Both the position numbers and the translations under genes were made by a program. From assembly GCF_014207745.1 (NCBI RefSeq), contig NZ_JACHJB010000002.1, forward strand, positions 496,001 to 560,000: DNA of 64,000 nt. The letters run 5' to 3'. The notes beneath the pieces were generated by a model that made no database searches, was not told where the DNA came from, and saw only the letters and a program-made list of their open reading frames with translations. Shown here in pieces: positions 52,096 to 62,584 of the stretch (within the stretch, counting starts at the first letter, position 1; each line of letters opens with the position of its first letter). Origin of the DNA: Nonomuraea muscovyensis (GTDB lineage Bacteria; Actinomycetota; Actinomycetes; Streptosporangiales; Streptosporangiaceae).

Positions 52096-53697
52096 GTGGT
52101 CAGGTTGGACCGCTTGGTCAACGTGCTGGGCGGGTACGGGGTGCGGCTGTGCAGCCGGACCGACACGCGTTCGGCGCAGCTGCGCAGCGTGGCGATGCCG
52201 GACGCCGCCGACAGCCGGGTCTGCGGCGACGTGCTCCTGGCCGTGGGAGCCGCCTCGGTGACCGAGGCGGTGCGGTGGGCGGTCTCGGCCCGGGCCACGG
52301 CGGTCCTGGTGCGTGCCGGGGCCGAGGCCGAGCGGGAGGCGTCCGTCGCCGGTGCGAGCCACGGCGTGGCCGTGCTGCTGGTCGACCCCGAGGTCTCGTG
52401 GAGCCAGCTCGCCGGGGTGGTCTACGGGCTGGTGCTGGAGGGGCGGGAGACCGAGTCGGGGCGCGGCCCGACCGATCTGTTCGCGCTGGCCGACACCCTG
52501 GCGGACGTGGTCGCCGGTGCGGTGACCATCGAGGACCGGCTCTCGCGGGTGCTGGCGTACTCGCGTTCCCAGCAGGCCGGCGATCCGGCGCGGCTGGAGA
52601 CCATCCTCGCGCGGCAGGTTCCGGACCGGCTGCGCGAGGTGTTCCAGGCCCGGGGGGTGTTCGCCCGGCTGGCCGCGACGGACGAGCCGGTGTTCGTCGA
52701 ACCGGACCCGCGCCACGGCCTCAGCGGGCGGATGGCCGTGGCGGTGCGGGCGGGCCGCGAACTGCTCGGGTCGGTGTGGGTGACCTGTGGCACCCCGCTG
52801 ACCGGGGCGCGCCACCGCGCCCTGGCGGACGGCGCGCGCACGGTGGCGCTGCATCTGCTGCGCTCCCGGGCGAGCGCGGACCTGGAACGACAGGTGGAGT
52901 CCGACCTGGTGATCCGGCTGCTGGAGGGCAGCGCCGACGCCGCGACGGTGGTGAGCCAGCTCGGGCTGCCCCACAAGGCGATGCGGGTCATCGCGGTCCG
53001 CGCGCACATCGGCGCCGAGCTGCACGCCGCGCTGCTGCTGGCCGTCGAGCAGGCCACCACCGGGTTCGGCTGGTCCCGGCCGGGTCGCAGCACCCTGCTG
53101 GGCAACACCCTCTACACGGTCCTGCCGGGCGAGCCGGCCGCCGCGGCGCGCGAGTGGGTGGCCGCGTTGCAGGCCGCGTTGCCGTCGCAGGTGCGGATCG
53201 CGGCCGGGATCGGCGCGGCGGCCCACGCGGCGGAGCTGCCGGCCAGCCGGCAGGAGGCGGACGAGTGCCTGGCGCTGCACGAGACGGGCGCCCCGCCCGC
53301 CGCACCGCCCACCTACGACGAATCCTGGGACGACATCCTGCTGCAGCGGCTGCGGGCCGCGGCACGGACGGGCCGGACCCCCGCGCGCGGGCCGGTGAGC
53401 GCGCTGCGCCGGTACGACGCCGCCCACGCCACCCACTACGTGGCGACGCTGCGGGCGTGGCTGGAGGCGCAGGGCGATCTCACCGTGGCCGCCGAACGGC
53501 TGGGCGTCCACCCCAACACCGTCCGCAACCGGATGCGCAGGATGAGCGAGGTCACCCCACTGGACCTGGACGACGCCCGCAAGCGCCTCGCCATGATCAT
53601 CACGCTGGCCGCCGCCGGAGACGACGAGCCGAGCCGCTCCAACTCGGCGGTCCGTCCGGAGAACCCGGGACCGTCGCAGGGCAGGAAGGCGGAGTGA
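52096..53697 (+). CDS. PucR-type regulator (orphan)
   Basis: 533 aa. N-terminal region unlike classical PucR sensor domains; the central part (DLVIRLLEGSADAATVVSQLGLPHKAMRVIAVRAHIG) is the GGDEF-like PucR domain and the C-terminus is the PucR HTH: AWLEAQGDLTVAAERLGVHPNTVRNRMRRMSEV. No catabolic gene adjoins it. In streptomycetes related proteins (BldB-independent CdaR/PucR group) regulate development or metabolism. Start ATG 52096 chosen at the first methionine with GGAGG 12 bases upstream. Confidence 0.83.
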   Translation: MVRLDRLVNVLGGYGVRLCSRTDTRSAQLRSVAMPDAADSRVCGDVLLAVGAASVTEAVRWAVSARATAVLVRAGAEAEREASVAGASHGVAVLLVDPEVSWSQLAGVVYGLVLEGRETESGRGPTDLFALADTLADVVAGAVTIEDRLSRVLAYSRSQQAGDPARLETILARQVPDRLREVFQARGVFARLAATDEPVFVEPDPRHGLSGRMAVAVRAGRELLGSVWVTCGTPLTGARHRALADGARTVALHLLRSRASADLERQVESDLVIRLLEGSADAATVVSQLGLPHKAMRVIAVRAHIGAELHAALLLAVEQATTGFGWSRPGRSTLLGNTLYTVLPGEPAAAAREWVAALQAALPSQVRIAAGIGAAAHAAELPASRQEADECLALHETGAPPAAPPTYDESWDDILLQRLRAAARTGRTPARGPVSALRRYDAAHATHYVATLRAWLEAQGDLTVAAERLGVHPNTVRNRMRRMSEVTPLDLDDARKRLAMIITLAAAGDDEPSRSNSAVRPENPGPSQGRKAE

Positions 53698-53798
53698 CGC
53701 GGTGAGCCCCGCATCGACGACCTGATCACCCGTAAGGGGGGTCCGAACCCGGCGATGACCTGTTCGCCCGGCAACGCCAGGACTGGATGTCGGGCGCG

Positions 53799-53822
53799 GG
53801 GTCAGCCACCGCGGGCTGACCC
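53799..53822 (+). terminator. Terminator hairpin after the PucR gene
   Basis: GGGTCAGCC (53799-53807), loop ACCGCG, GGCTGACCC (53814-53822): perfect 9-bp stem, followed after 12 bases by TTTT. It lies in the 207-bp gap before the AraC gene. Confidence 0.6.
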
Positions 53823-53905
53823 GCGGAGGGCGTCCTTTTACGTGGATCGCCGAGCAGCCGCCCACGATGATCCCGGTGACAGGTCGTCGGAGTGGGGGGA
53901 GTCGG

Positions 53906-54880
53906 ATGGAAGTGCTGCTCGGAAACAGGCCCGTCTTCGCCAGCAGTGACCTCGACGAGGTCCGTGACGAGGTGGCCCGGGTCTTCTGCCCGCACCGGCT
54001 GGACCTGACCGGCGAGGCGTCCTTGCTGTCGGCCCGGTTCAACTCCGTCCGGCTCGGCTCGGTCCGGATCAGTTACCTCGACTACGGGGCCGACGTCCGC
54101 ATCGAGCCGGGTGACCTGGATACCTTCTTCCTGGTGATGATCCCGCTGGCCGGGCGCAGCCTGGTCCGGTGCGGGAACCAGGAGATCGTCTCGACCCCGG
54201 CGACGGCCGCTCTGCCCTCTCCGACGCGGCATCTCGACATGCGGTGGGCGGCGGGCAACCCCCAACTGATCGTCAAGTTCGAGCGCACGGCGGTCGAACA
54301 CTCGCTGGAGCAGCTGCTGGGCGAACCGCTCAACCGGCCGGTCGTCTTCGACCTGGGCGTGGATCTGACAGCGGGATGGGCGCGCGCCTGGCGGGGGATG
54401 GCCGACCTGATCGTCCGCGAGGCCGAGTACGACGACGGGCTGGCCGCGCAGCCGCTGGCCATCGCCCATCTGGAGAATGGGCTGCTCGCCTCCCTGCTCA
54501 CGATGCAGCCCTCCAACTACCGGGAACGGCTGGCCGCGCCCCGGACGCCCGCGCTTCCCAAGGTGGTGTGCCGCGCGCTGGAGTTCATCGACCAGCACGC
54601 GCACCTCCCGATCACCACCGATGACATCGCGCGGGCCGTGGCGGTCAGCGGCCGCTCGCTCCAGGAGGGGTTCCGCGCCCACGTGGGTCGCACGCCGATG
54701 GCCAAGCTCAGGGACGTTCGGCTGGCCAAGGCGCATGAGGAGCTCGCCGCCGGGGACCCGGCCCGCTGCACCGTCACAAGCGTGGCCGCTCGCTGGGGCT
54801 TTCTTCACCAGGGCCGCTTCGCCGCGCTGTATCGCCAGAAGTACGGCCGGCACCCGTCGGAGACCCTGCGGCGGGGCTGA
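53906..54880 (+). CDS. AraC-family regulator with AraC_binding_2 (cupin-like) domain
   Basis: 324 aa from ATG 53906. The sensor domain FFLVMIPLAGRSLVRCGNQEIVSTPATAALPSPTRHLDMRW matches regulators of two-component aromatic monooxygenases; the double HTH is ITTDDIARAVAVSGRSLQEGFRAHVGRTPMAKLRDVRLAKAHEEL...TSVAARWGFLHQGRFAALYRQKYGRHPSETLRR. Located upstream of the styA/B-like pair in the same orientation and separated by a terminator, fitting activation of that pair by an aromatic substrate. Confidence 0.88.
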   Translation: MEVLLGNRPVFASSDLDEVRDEVARVFCPHRLDLTGEASLLSARFNSVRLGSVRISYLDYGADVRIEPGDLDTFFLVMIPLAGRSLVRCGNQEIVSTPATAALPSPTRHLDMRWAAGNPQLIVKFERTAVEHSLEQLLGEPLNRPVVFDLGVDLTAGWARAWRGMADLIVREAEYDDGLAAQPLAIAHLENGLLASLLTMQPSNYRERLAAPRTPALPKVVCRALEFIDQHAHLPITTDDIARAVAVSGRSLQEGFRAHVGRTPMAKLRDVRLAKAHEELAAGDPARCTVTSVAARWGFLHQGRFAALYRQKYGRHPSETLRRG

Positions 54881-54881
54881 G

Positions 54882-54957
54882 GCGGATCCCGCGCCAGATG
54901 GACGGGATCCGCGCTCAGCGGATGGATCACCTGGCCGCGTCGGCCGTAATTTTTTTG
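54882..54957 (+). terminator. Two stems with a T-run between the AraC gene and styA-like gene
   Basis: GCGGATCCC (54882-54890) pairs with GGGATCCGC (54904-54912). A second stem GGCCG-CGT-CGGCC (54933-54945) is followed by GTAA and eight T residues (54950-54957), a rare canonical intrinsic terminator for so GC-rich a genome. It separates the regulator from the monooxygenase transcript. Confidence 0.7.
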
Positions 54958-54988
54958 TTGAAACCTCACTCATGACGGAAGGAACACC

Positions 54989-56212
54989 ATGCGCAGAATC
55001 CTCGTCGTCGGCGCCGGTCAGGCCGGTCTGCACCTGGCCATCGGCCTGCTGCAGAACGGCTACGACGTCACCGTGGTCTCCAACCGCACCCCGGAATCGA
55101 TTCGCGACGGCCGGGTGATGTCAGGCCAGTGCATGTTCGGCACCGCCCAGGCGCACGAGCGCGCCCTCGGCCTGGACCGGTGGGCGGACGTCTGCCCACC
55201 CATCGAGGGCATCGAACTGTCCGTCCCGAGCCCCGCCGGCGGCAAGGCGCTCGGCTGGGCGGCCCGGCTGACGACTCCCGCCGTCTCGGTCGACCAGCGG
55301 ATGAAGGTGCCGGCCTGGCTGGACGAGGTCGAACGGCTCGGCGGCAAGCTCGTCATCCACGACGCCACTCCTGAGGACCTGGAGACCTACGCAGCCCAGT
55401 ACGACCTGGTCCTGGTCGCCGCCGGGAAGGGGGAGATCGCCTCACTGTTCGAGCGGGACGGGGCACGCTCGATGTTCAGCACCCCGCAGCGGGCGCTGGC
55501 GGTCACCTACGTCAACGGCCTCACCCCCCGGCCCGAGTACCCGGCGGTCTGCTTCAACCTGCTGCCCGGGGTCGGCGAGTACTTCGTCTTCCCCGCTCTC
55601 ACACACACCGGCCCGTGCGAGATCATGGTGTTCGAGGGGGTGCCGGGCGGGCCGATGGACTGCTGGGGCGAGGTGAACGGCCCCGCCGAGCACCTGGCGC
55701 GCAGCCGCCGAATCCTGGAGACCTTCTTCCCCTGGGAGGCGGAGCGCTGCTCCGGCATCGAGCTGACCGACGCCAACGGGGTGCTGACCGGGCGCTTCAG
55801 CCCCACGGTGCGTCGCCCGGTCGCCGTCCTGCCGTCAGGCGCACCGGTGCTGGGCGTCGCCGATGTGGTGGTGCTCAACGACCCGATCACCGGGCAGGGC
55901 AGCAACAACGCCGCCAAGTGCGCCGCCGTCTATCTCCAGGCCATTCTGGAGCGCGGCGGGCAGCCGTTCGACGCGACCTGGATGCGGCGGGCCTTCGACC
56001 GCTTCTGGGCGCAGGCCCAGCACGTCACCCGCTGGACCAACGCGCTGCTCACCCCGGCCGAACCGCACCACCTGGCGATCCTGGGCACCGCCGGTCAGGT
56101 GCCGGAGATCGCCTCCCGCTTCGTCAACGGCTTCGACGACCCCACCGACTTCGCCGAGTGGTTCCTGGACGCCGACAAGGCGCGGGCCTACCTCGACCGG
56201 GTCGCGGCATGA
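54989..56212 (+). CDS. Styrene-monooxygenase-type oxygenase component (StyA-like)
   Basis: 407 aa. ILVVGAGQAGLHLAIGLLQNGYDVTVVSNRTPESIRDGRVMSGQCMFG is the StyA opening; DPITGQGSNNAAKCAAVYLQAIL is the FAD ribityl motif and no NADH-binding site is present, as expected of an enzyme fed with FADH2. Such group E flavoenzymes epoxidise styrene or oxidise indole to indigo precursors. Length equals StyA. Its stop overlaps the flavin-reductase start (ATGA), so the two components are made together. Confidence 0.88.
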   Translation: MRRILVVGAGQAGLHLAIGLLQNGYDVTVVSNRTPESIRDGRVMSGQCMFGTAQAHERALGLDRWADVCPPIEGIELSVPSPAGGKALGWAARLTTPAVSVDQRMKVPAWLDEVERLGGKLVIHDATPEDLETYAAQYDLVLVAAGKGEIASLFERDGARSMFSTPQRALAVTYVNGLTPRPEYPAVCFNLLPGVGEYFVFPALTHTGPCEIMVFEGVPGGPMDCWGEVNGPAEHLARSRRILETFFPWEAERCSGIELTDANGVLTGRFSPTVRRPVAVLPSGAPVLGVADVVVLNDPITGQGSNNAAKCAAVYLQAILERGGQPFDATWMRRAFDRFWAQAQHVTRWTNALLTPAEPHHLAILGTAGQVPEIASRFVNGFDDPTDFAEWFLDADKARAYLDRVAA

Positions 56213-56682
56213 GATCGCTACGTGAGGCGCTCGGGCAGTTCGCCACCGGGGTCGCCGTGGTCACCACCATGACCCCGGGCGGGGAGCGGGCAGGAGTGAC
56301 GGTGAACTCCTTCAGCTCGGTCTCGCTCGATCCGCCGCTGGTTCTGTGGTGCCTGTCGGACCGCGCTCCGAGCGCGCCGGTCTTCCTGCGGGCGGGGCGT
56401 TTCGCGGTCAACGTCCTGGCCGCCGGCCAGGACGAGCTGTCGCGGCGGTTCGCGACGCCGGCGCGGGACAAGTTCGCCGGGATAGACGTGCTCGCGACCC
56501 CCTCCGGGCTGCCCATCCTCGCCGGGACCGTGGCCACCTTCACCTGCCGTACGGTGACCGTCCACGACGGCGGCGACCACCACATCTTCGTCGGCGGGGT
56601 GGAGCACTACCAGCGCTCAGGAGGGGAACCGCTGGTCTTTCACTCCGGCCGCTACCGCGAGTTCGCCTCGTCGCCGGGATGA
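56209..56682 (+). CDS. Flavin reductase component (StyB/HpaC-like)
   Basis: 157 aa. LREALGQFATGVAVVTTMTPGGERAGVTVNSFSSVSLDPPLVLWCLSDRAPS and GDHHIFVGGVEHYQRSGGEPLVFHSGRYREF are the two halves of the FMN/FAD-reductase split barrel. Supplies reduced FAD to the StyA-like oxygenase from NADH. Coupled to it by a 4-bp overlap. Confidence 0.9.
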   Translation: MRSLREALGQFATGVAVVTTMTPGGERAGVTVNSFSSVSLDPPLVLWCLSDRAPSAPVFLRAGRFAVNVLAAGQDELSRRFATPARDKFAGIDVLATPSGLPILAGTVATFTCRTVTVHDGGDHHIFVGGVEHYQRSGGEPLVFHSGRYREFASSPG

Positions 56683-56724
56683 CCCGCCCCGCCCCGTCCG
56701 GGATGCTGCTGCGCGTGCCCGCCC

Positions 56725-56901
56725 TCAGGCGTGCCGCCGGTGCTCCAGGACCTGGAGCACCGTGCCGCGCCGCGGGTTGACCAGCAGGTGGACGGAGTCG
56801 CCCGGCAGCCGCACGGGCCCGTTCGGAGTCGTGGTCACGTGGCTGGGAAAGCATTGGACGGTGTGCTGCTCGGGCTTGTAGCTTGCAGTTGACTGTGACA
56901 C
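56725..56901 (-). CDS. Possible 58-aa hypothetical protein
   Basis: Open frame from GTG 56901 to TGA 56725, product VSQSTASYKPEQHTVQCFPSH...GPVRLPGDSVHLLVNPRRGTVLQVLEHRRHA with good GC third positions. No ribosome site is visible upstream and no family is recognised. It occupies the only space between the flavin reductase and the rox-like leader. The leader also holds a 19-codon plus-strand frame (56922-56981) with AGGAGG before it. Confidence 0.35.
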   Translation of the reverse strand: MSQSTASYKPEQHTVQCFPSHVTTTPNGPVRLPGDSVHLLVNPRRGTVLQVLEHRRHA

Positions 56902-56908
56902 CGCCTGA

Positions 56909-58576
<1,668 letters not shown>

Positions 58577-58640
58577 TTTCGCCTGAGCAGTGGTCATCCG
58601 TACACACGCCGAGGGGCGAAGTAGCCGTTGACCCGGTCGT

Positions 58641-58823
58641 TCAGCTGAGGGTTTCGAGTTCGGCGGCCGGGTCCATGTGGAGGGAGTGGCCGCCGGCCTT
58701 CAGTTCGGGGACGTACTTGTAGGTGGTGGAGCGGCTGATGCCCAGGAGCCGGGCGATCGAGGACACGGTCACGTCGGGTTGGGTGAGTAGGGCGCGTGCG
58801 TGCCGGACCTGCTCGGGTGTCAT
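58641..58823 (-). pseudogene. Serine resolvase C-terminal HTH fragment
   Basis: Minus strand from about 58835: PPAMTPEQVRHARALLTQPDVTVSSIARLLGISRSTTYKYVPELKAGG, the hinge and DNA-binding domain (HTH_7) of Tn3-type or actinobacterial resolvases. The catalytic domain is missing; the open frame farther upstream is antisense to the DadA-like gene. It could still bind res-type DNA if translated from ATG 58823 (60 aa). Confidence 0.75.
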
Positions 58824-58979
58824 GGCGGGCGGCCGAGGCGAACGCCACAGGCGAGCCCGCAACGTTGTAGCGGACCCACAAGATCGGCGGCAGGATTGTC
58901 GCCCGCGTACAACGCTGCGCGACGGCCCCCGGGACATGCTGAGCTCGACAACGGCATTCGTCCCGTATGGAGGTTGGTC

Positions 58980-60239
58980 ATGGTCGGCGCCGAGCGCATC
59001 GGCAACTGGCCGCGATCGGTGATCGTGGTGGGCGCGGGCATCGTGGGCCTGTCGACCGCGTGGTTCCTGCAGGATCGCGGCGTGCAGGTCGACGTGATCG
59101 ACCGGGGCGGCGTGGCGGCGGGCGCGTCCTGGGGCAACGCCGGGTGGATCGCGCCGGGCCTGGCCATCCCGCTCAACGAGCCCTCGGTGCTGCGCTACGG
59201 GCTGCGGTCGCTGCTGAACCCGGCCGCTCCGCTGCACATCCCGGCCACCGTCGATCCCGGCCTGTGGGCCTTCCTGGCCCGGTTCGCCGCCAACTGCCGG
59301 TGGTCGTCGTGGACACGCGCGGTACGGGACAACCTGCCCCTGAATGACGAGAGCGTCGAAGCGTACGACGTGCTCACCGCCAACGGCGTGGACGCGCCCA
59401 CCGTCCGGGCGCCGATCACCGCGGCCTTCCGCACGCCCAAGCAGGCCGAGGGGCTGCTGCGCGAGCTGCGCCGGCTGGCCAGGGCCGGGCAGCGGGTCGA
59501 CCACGTCACCCTGCGCGGCGAGCAGGTGTCGGAATACGTCCCGCTCGCCTCCGACCGGCTGCAGGCGGGGGTGCGGATCGACGGGCAGCGGTATGTCGAC
59601 CCGGGCGGCTTCGTGCACGCCCTGGGCCGGGCGGTCATGGCCCGCGGCGCCACCGTCTACGCGATGGACGTCGCCGACGTGCGCACCGACGACCGGAAGG
59701 TCATCGTGCTCTCCCGCAACGGCACGCCGCTGTCCGCCGACGCGGTGGTGCTGGCCACCGGCGCGTGGCTGCCGCGGCTGGCCGCCCGGTGGGGAGTGCG
59801 CGTGCCGGTGCGGGCCGGCCGCGGCTACTCCTTCACCGTGCCGGTGGACCGCCCCGTTCCCGGCCCGATCTACCTGCCGGACGTGCGCGTGGCCTGCACG
59901 CCGTACCAGGGGGCGCTGCGCGTGGCGGGCACCATGGAGTTCCGCGACCCCGACGCCCCGCGCGTCCCGGCCCGGCTGGAGGCGATCATCGGCTCCGCCC
60001 GGCCCCTGCTGGACGGGGTGCGCTGGGAGGAGCGCACCGACGTCTGGGTCGGCCCACGGCCGGTCACCCCCGACGGGAGCCCGCTGATCGGCGCGACCAG
60101 GGCGCCCGGGATCTACGTGGCGGGCGGGCACGGCATGTGGGGCCTCGCCCACGGCCCGGCCACCGGACGGCTGCTGGCCGAGCAGATCACCACCGGCAAG
60201 CAGTCCGCCGCCCTGCGCGCGTTCGACCCGCTGCGCTGA
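58980..60239 (+). CDS. D-amino acid dehydrogenase-like FAD oxidoreductase (DAO superfamily)
   Basis: 419 aa. SVIVVGAGIVGLSTAWFLQDRGVQVDVIDRGGVAAGASWGNAGWIAPGLAIPL is the DadA hallmark (ASxGNAG), ending RPVTPDGSPLIGATRAPGIYVAGGHGMWGLAHGPATGRLLAEQI. Such enzymes oxidise D-amino acids or imino acids to keto acids, passing electrons to quinone or oxygen. It is 111 bp upstream of the methyltransferase/ligase operon on the same strand and may supply or modify an amino acid used there. Confidence 0.87.
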   Translation: MVGAERIGNWPRSVIVVGAGIVGLSTAWFLQDRGVQVDVIDRGGVAAGASWGNAGWIAPGLAIPLNEPSVLRYGLRSLLNPAAPLHIPATVDPGLWAFLARFAANCRWSSWTRAVRDNLPLNDESVEAYDVLTANGVDAPTVRAPITAAFRTPKQAEGLLRELRRLARAGQRVDHVTLRGEQVSEYVPLASDRLQAGVRIDGQRYVDPGGFVHALGRAVMARGATVYAMDVADVRTDDRKVIVLSRNGTPLSADAVVLATGAWLPRLAARWGVRVPVRAGRGYSFTVPVDRPVPGPIYLPDVRVACTPYQGALRVAGTMEFRDPDAPRVPARLEAIIGSARPLLDGVRWEERTDVWVGPRPVTPDGSPLIGATRAPGIYVAGGHGMWGLAHGPATGRLLAEQITTGKQSAALRAFDPLR

Positions 60240-60350
60240 CCGTTCGACCTGCCGCGCCGACAGCCGGCCCGTGAGCCGTCGCGCATCCCGACCGAGGATG
60301 CGATGCTGCTCCTCGCACGCCTGCTGGATCTTGAGCGAGGAGAGCACGGG

Positions 60351-61013
60351 ATGGACGACCTCCAGCCGGCTTCGTGGGGGGTGCTGGGCAGGGCCGCGCC
60401 GTTCAGCGACTGCTTCGGCTACGACCGGGGGACCCCCGTGGACCGGCGCCACATCGACGCCTTCCTCACGGCCTGCGCCCACCTGGTCCGGCCGCCGCTG
60501 CTGGAGGTCGGCGACGACGACTACGCGCGGCGGTTCGCGGGCGACGACGCCGAGGTCGACGTCGTGGACATCGACCCGGGCAACACCGACGCGACGCTGG
60601 TCGCCGACCTGTCCGAGCCGGGCTCGCTCCCGGCGGCGCGCTACCGCTGCGTCCTGCTGATCCAGACCCTCCAGTACGTACGGGACCCGCGCGCGGCGCT
60701 GGAGAACGTCCGGCGCAGCCTGGCCCCCGCCGGAACGTTGCTGGTGACGGTGCCCGGCATCAGCAGGACCGACCCCGTGGACGACACCCTCATGGCCGAC
60801 CGGTGGCGGTTCACCCCGGCGGGCCTGCGCGACCTCCTCGCCGAGGTGTTCGGGCCCGAGTCGGTGCGCTGCCGCGGGTACGGCGGGTTACACGCCGCCA
60901 CCGCGTTCCTCTACGGGCTGGCGGCCGAGGAGGCCGGTGAACTGGACCGGGGGGAGGCGGGCGGCGCGGAGTTCCCCGTCGTCGTCTGCGGCACGGCACG
61001 GAGCGGCCCATGA
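60351..61013 (+). CDS. SAM-dependent methyltransferase-like protein coupled to the aa:CP ligase candidate
   Basis: 220 aa from ATG 60351 with AGGAGA upstream; the frame also opens at 60303. Motif I is degenerate (LLEVGDDDYARRFAGDDAEVDVVDIDPGN), and RCVLLIQTLQYVRDPRAALENVRRSLAPAGTLLVTVPGISR is the Methyltransf_11 strand/helix block. This sub-family often sits in glycosyl- or natural-product gene clusters. The ATG of the next gene overlaps its stop (ATGA), so the two products are made in step. Confidence 0.8.
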   Translation: MDDLQPASWGVLGRAAPFSDCFGYDRGTPVDRRHIDAFLTACAHLVRPPLLEVGDDDYARRFAGDDAEVDVVDIDPGNTDATLVADLSEPGSLPAARYRCVLLIQTLQYVRDPRAALENVRRSLAPAGTLLVTVPGISRTDPVDDTLMADRWRFTPAGLRDLLAEVFGPESVRCRGYGGLHAATAFLYGLAAEEAGELDRGEAGGAEFPVVVCGTARSGP

Positions 61014-61822
61014 CCCCGGACCCGGCGGCCGCCTCCGCACCCGGCGTGCTCGTCACCGGGGCGGCTGAGGAGGAGGTGCTGGCGGCCGTCGTCGTCGCGC
61101 TGCGCCGGCTGTGCGCCGGAGGGGCCGAGCTGCACCTGCGGGCGCCGCCCGTGCTCGACGCCTCGGTGGCGGACCGGGCCGGCTACAGCACCTCCTTCCC
61201 CCACCTGCTCGGCGCCGTGAGCCGGGGCGGGGCGGCCACCGACCTGGTGCTGACGCCCGCGGCCTGCTACCACGTCTACCCCCTGTTCGAGGGGCGCGTC
61301 CTCGCCGCGCCCGCCGAGGTCAGCGTGCTGGCCGACTGCCATCGCCAGGAGGCCACGACGGAGCGGGGACGCCTGCGGTCGTTCCGCATGTTCGAGACGG
61401 TCCGGCTGGGCGGGGCCGAGGACTGCCTCGCCTGGCGGGACGACCGGCTCGACCGGCTCGGACACTGGATGGAGGCCCTGGGACTGCCCGCCGAGCGGCG
61501 ACCGGCGAACGACCCGTTCTGGGGCCGGCCGGGCCGGCTGCTCGCCTCGGCCCAGCGGGCGGACCGGCTCAAGTGGGAGCTGTCGGCCGACGTCGCCGAC
61601 GGGGTCCGGCAGGCCGTGGTGTCCGTGAACCACCACAAGGAGCACTTCGGCGCCGCGTTCGGCATCCGGACGGCCGACGGGGAGCCCGCGCACACCGCCT
61701 GCCTGGGAGTCGGCCTCGAACGCCTGCTGCTGGCCCTGCACCACGCCCACGGCCCCACCCAGGAGCGCTGGCCCACCCACGTGCGCGACGCCCTGGGGCT
61801 GACCCGATCCTGTACCAACTAG
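61010..61822 (+). CDS. Class II synthetase-like amino acid:[carrier protein] ligase candidate (aSerRS catalytic-core homologue)
   Basis: 270 aa, so it has only a catalytic core with no tRNA-binding domain. LTPAACYHVYPLFEGR (C86), RLRSFRMFETVRLGG (motif 2-like arginine and E129), KWELSADV, VSVNHHKEHFGAAFGIR and HTACLGVGLERLLLALHHAHG (C231 and motif 3 GxGxER) match atypical seryl-tRNA-synthetase homologues. C86, E129 and C231 have the spacing of the Zn-binding Cys-Glu-Cys set that holds the amino group of the substrate. Known members adenylate Gly or Ala and load a phosphopantetheine carrier protein. No carrier-protein gene is visible nearby. Confidence 0.75.
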   Translation: MTPDPAAASAPGVLVTGAAEEEVLAAVVVALRRLCAGGAELHLRAPPVLDASVADRAGYSTSFPHLLGAVSRGGAATDLVLTPAACYHVYPLFEGRVLAAPAEVSVLADCHRQEATTERGRLRSFRMFETVRLGGAEDCLAWRDDRLDRLGHWMEALGLPAERRPANDPFWGRPGRLLASAQRADRLKWELSADVADGVRQAVVSVNHHKEHFGAAFGIRTADGEPAHTACLGVGLERLLLALHHAHGPTQERWPTHVRDALGLTRSCTN

Positions 61823-61886
61823 TATGTACACTGGCTCCGAGGGGTGGCCGTCGGGCGCGCCCGTGGACTGCGTGGGGAGCGCCGAC

Positions 61887-62318
61887 ATGCCCTTCGTCCG
61901 CGTCGACGCGTTGGGCGCCGACAGCGATCGCCTCGACGCGCTCGGCCGTGCCGTGCACGACGCCCTTGTGGAGACCATCGGCATCCCGCCCGACGACCGC
62001 TTCCAGGTCCTGACCGGTCACGACGGCACCCGCAGCACGCTGCGCTACGACGACTATCTCGGCGTCCACCGTGACAGCGGCATCGTCTACGTCGCGATCA
62101 CGATGCGCCGCGGACGCACACCCGCGCAGAAGCAGGCCCTGTACCGGCGGATCGCCGAACTGGCCCACGACTACGCGGGCACCGAGCCGCGCAACGTCTT
62201 CGTCACCCTCACCGAGAACGAGTCGATCGACTGGTCACTCGGCGAGGGGGTGGCCCAGTACGCCCCTTCCCCCGACGTGGCCGGCCCGCCATCCCTCAGC
62301 GGTCCCGATCACGGATGA
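61887..62318 (+). CDS. Tautomerase/MIF superfamily protein
   Basis: 143 aa from ATG 61887 (GGGGAG upstream), chosen so Pro2 becomes the N-terminal catalytic base after Met removal: MPFVRVDALGADSDRLDALGRAVHDALVETIGIPPDDRFQVL. The long form fits the tautomerase_2/malonate-semialdehyde-decarboxylase-like group. 64 bp after the ligase gene and possibly in the same transcript; a CTAGTATGTACAC segment at 61819-61831 may be its own promoter. Confidence 0.85.
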   Translation: MPFVRVDALGADSDRLDALGRAVHDALVETIGIPPDDRFQVLTGHDGTRSTLRYDDYLGVHRDSGIVYVAITMRRGRTPAQKQALYRRIAELAHDYAGTEPRNVFVTLTENESIDWSLGEGVAQYAPSPDVAGPPSLSGPDHG

Positions 62319-62584
62319 TCACGCGCTGATCGGTTCATGCCGGGAGCGTGAACCGGGCCGAGGACGCTCAGGGGGGCCGGGCACGCTGGGCTGCGGCCGG
62401 GACTCGTGTCCACGCTCCTGCGCCTGCCCAACGGGAGGGTTCGGAACGCGGCGCCGCGTTTCCGGAAATCGCGAGGTAAAGTAGTAGTACCGAGGACTCT
62501 TCGAGCGTTGGCATTCAGGTCGGCGTCGCCCACGGCGATAGACCGTTCAAGGACCCTACGCGGGCCCGGTCAGGCCAGGCAGCC

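Noticed and set aside
58641..60482. 613-codon minus-strand frame
   Set aside because: Only the last 60 codons have meaning (resolvase HTH); the remainder is antisense to the DadA-like gene.
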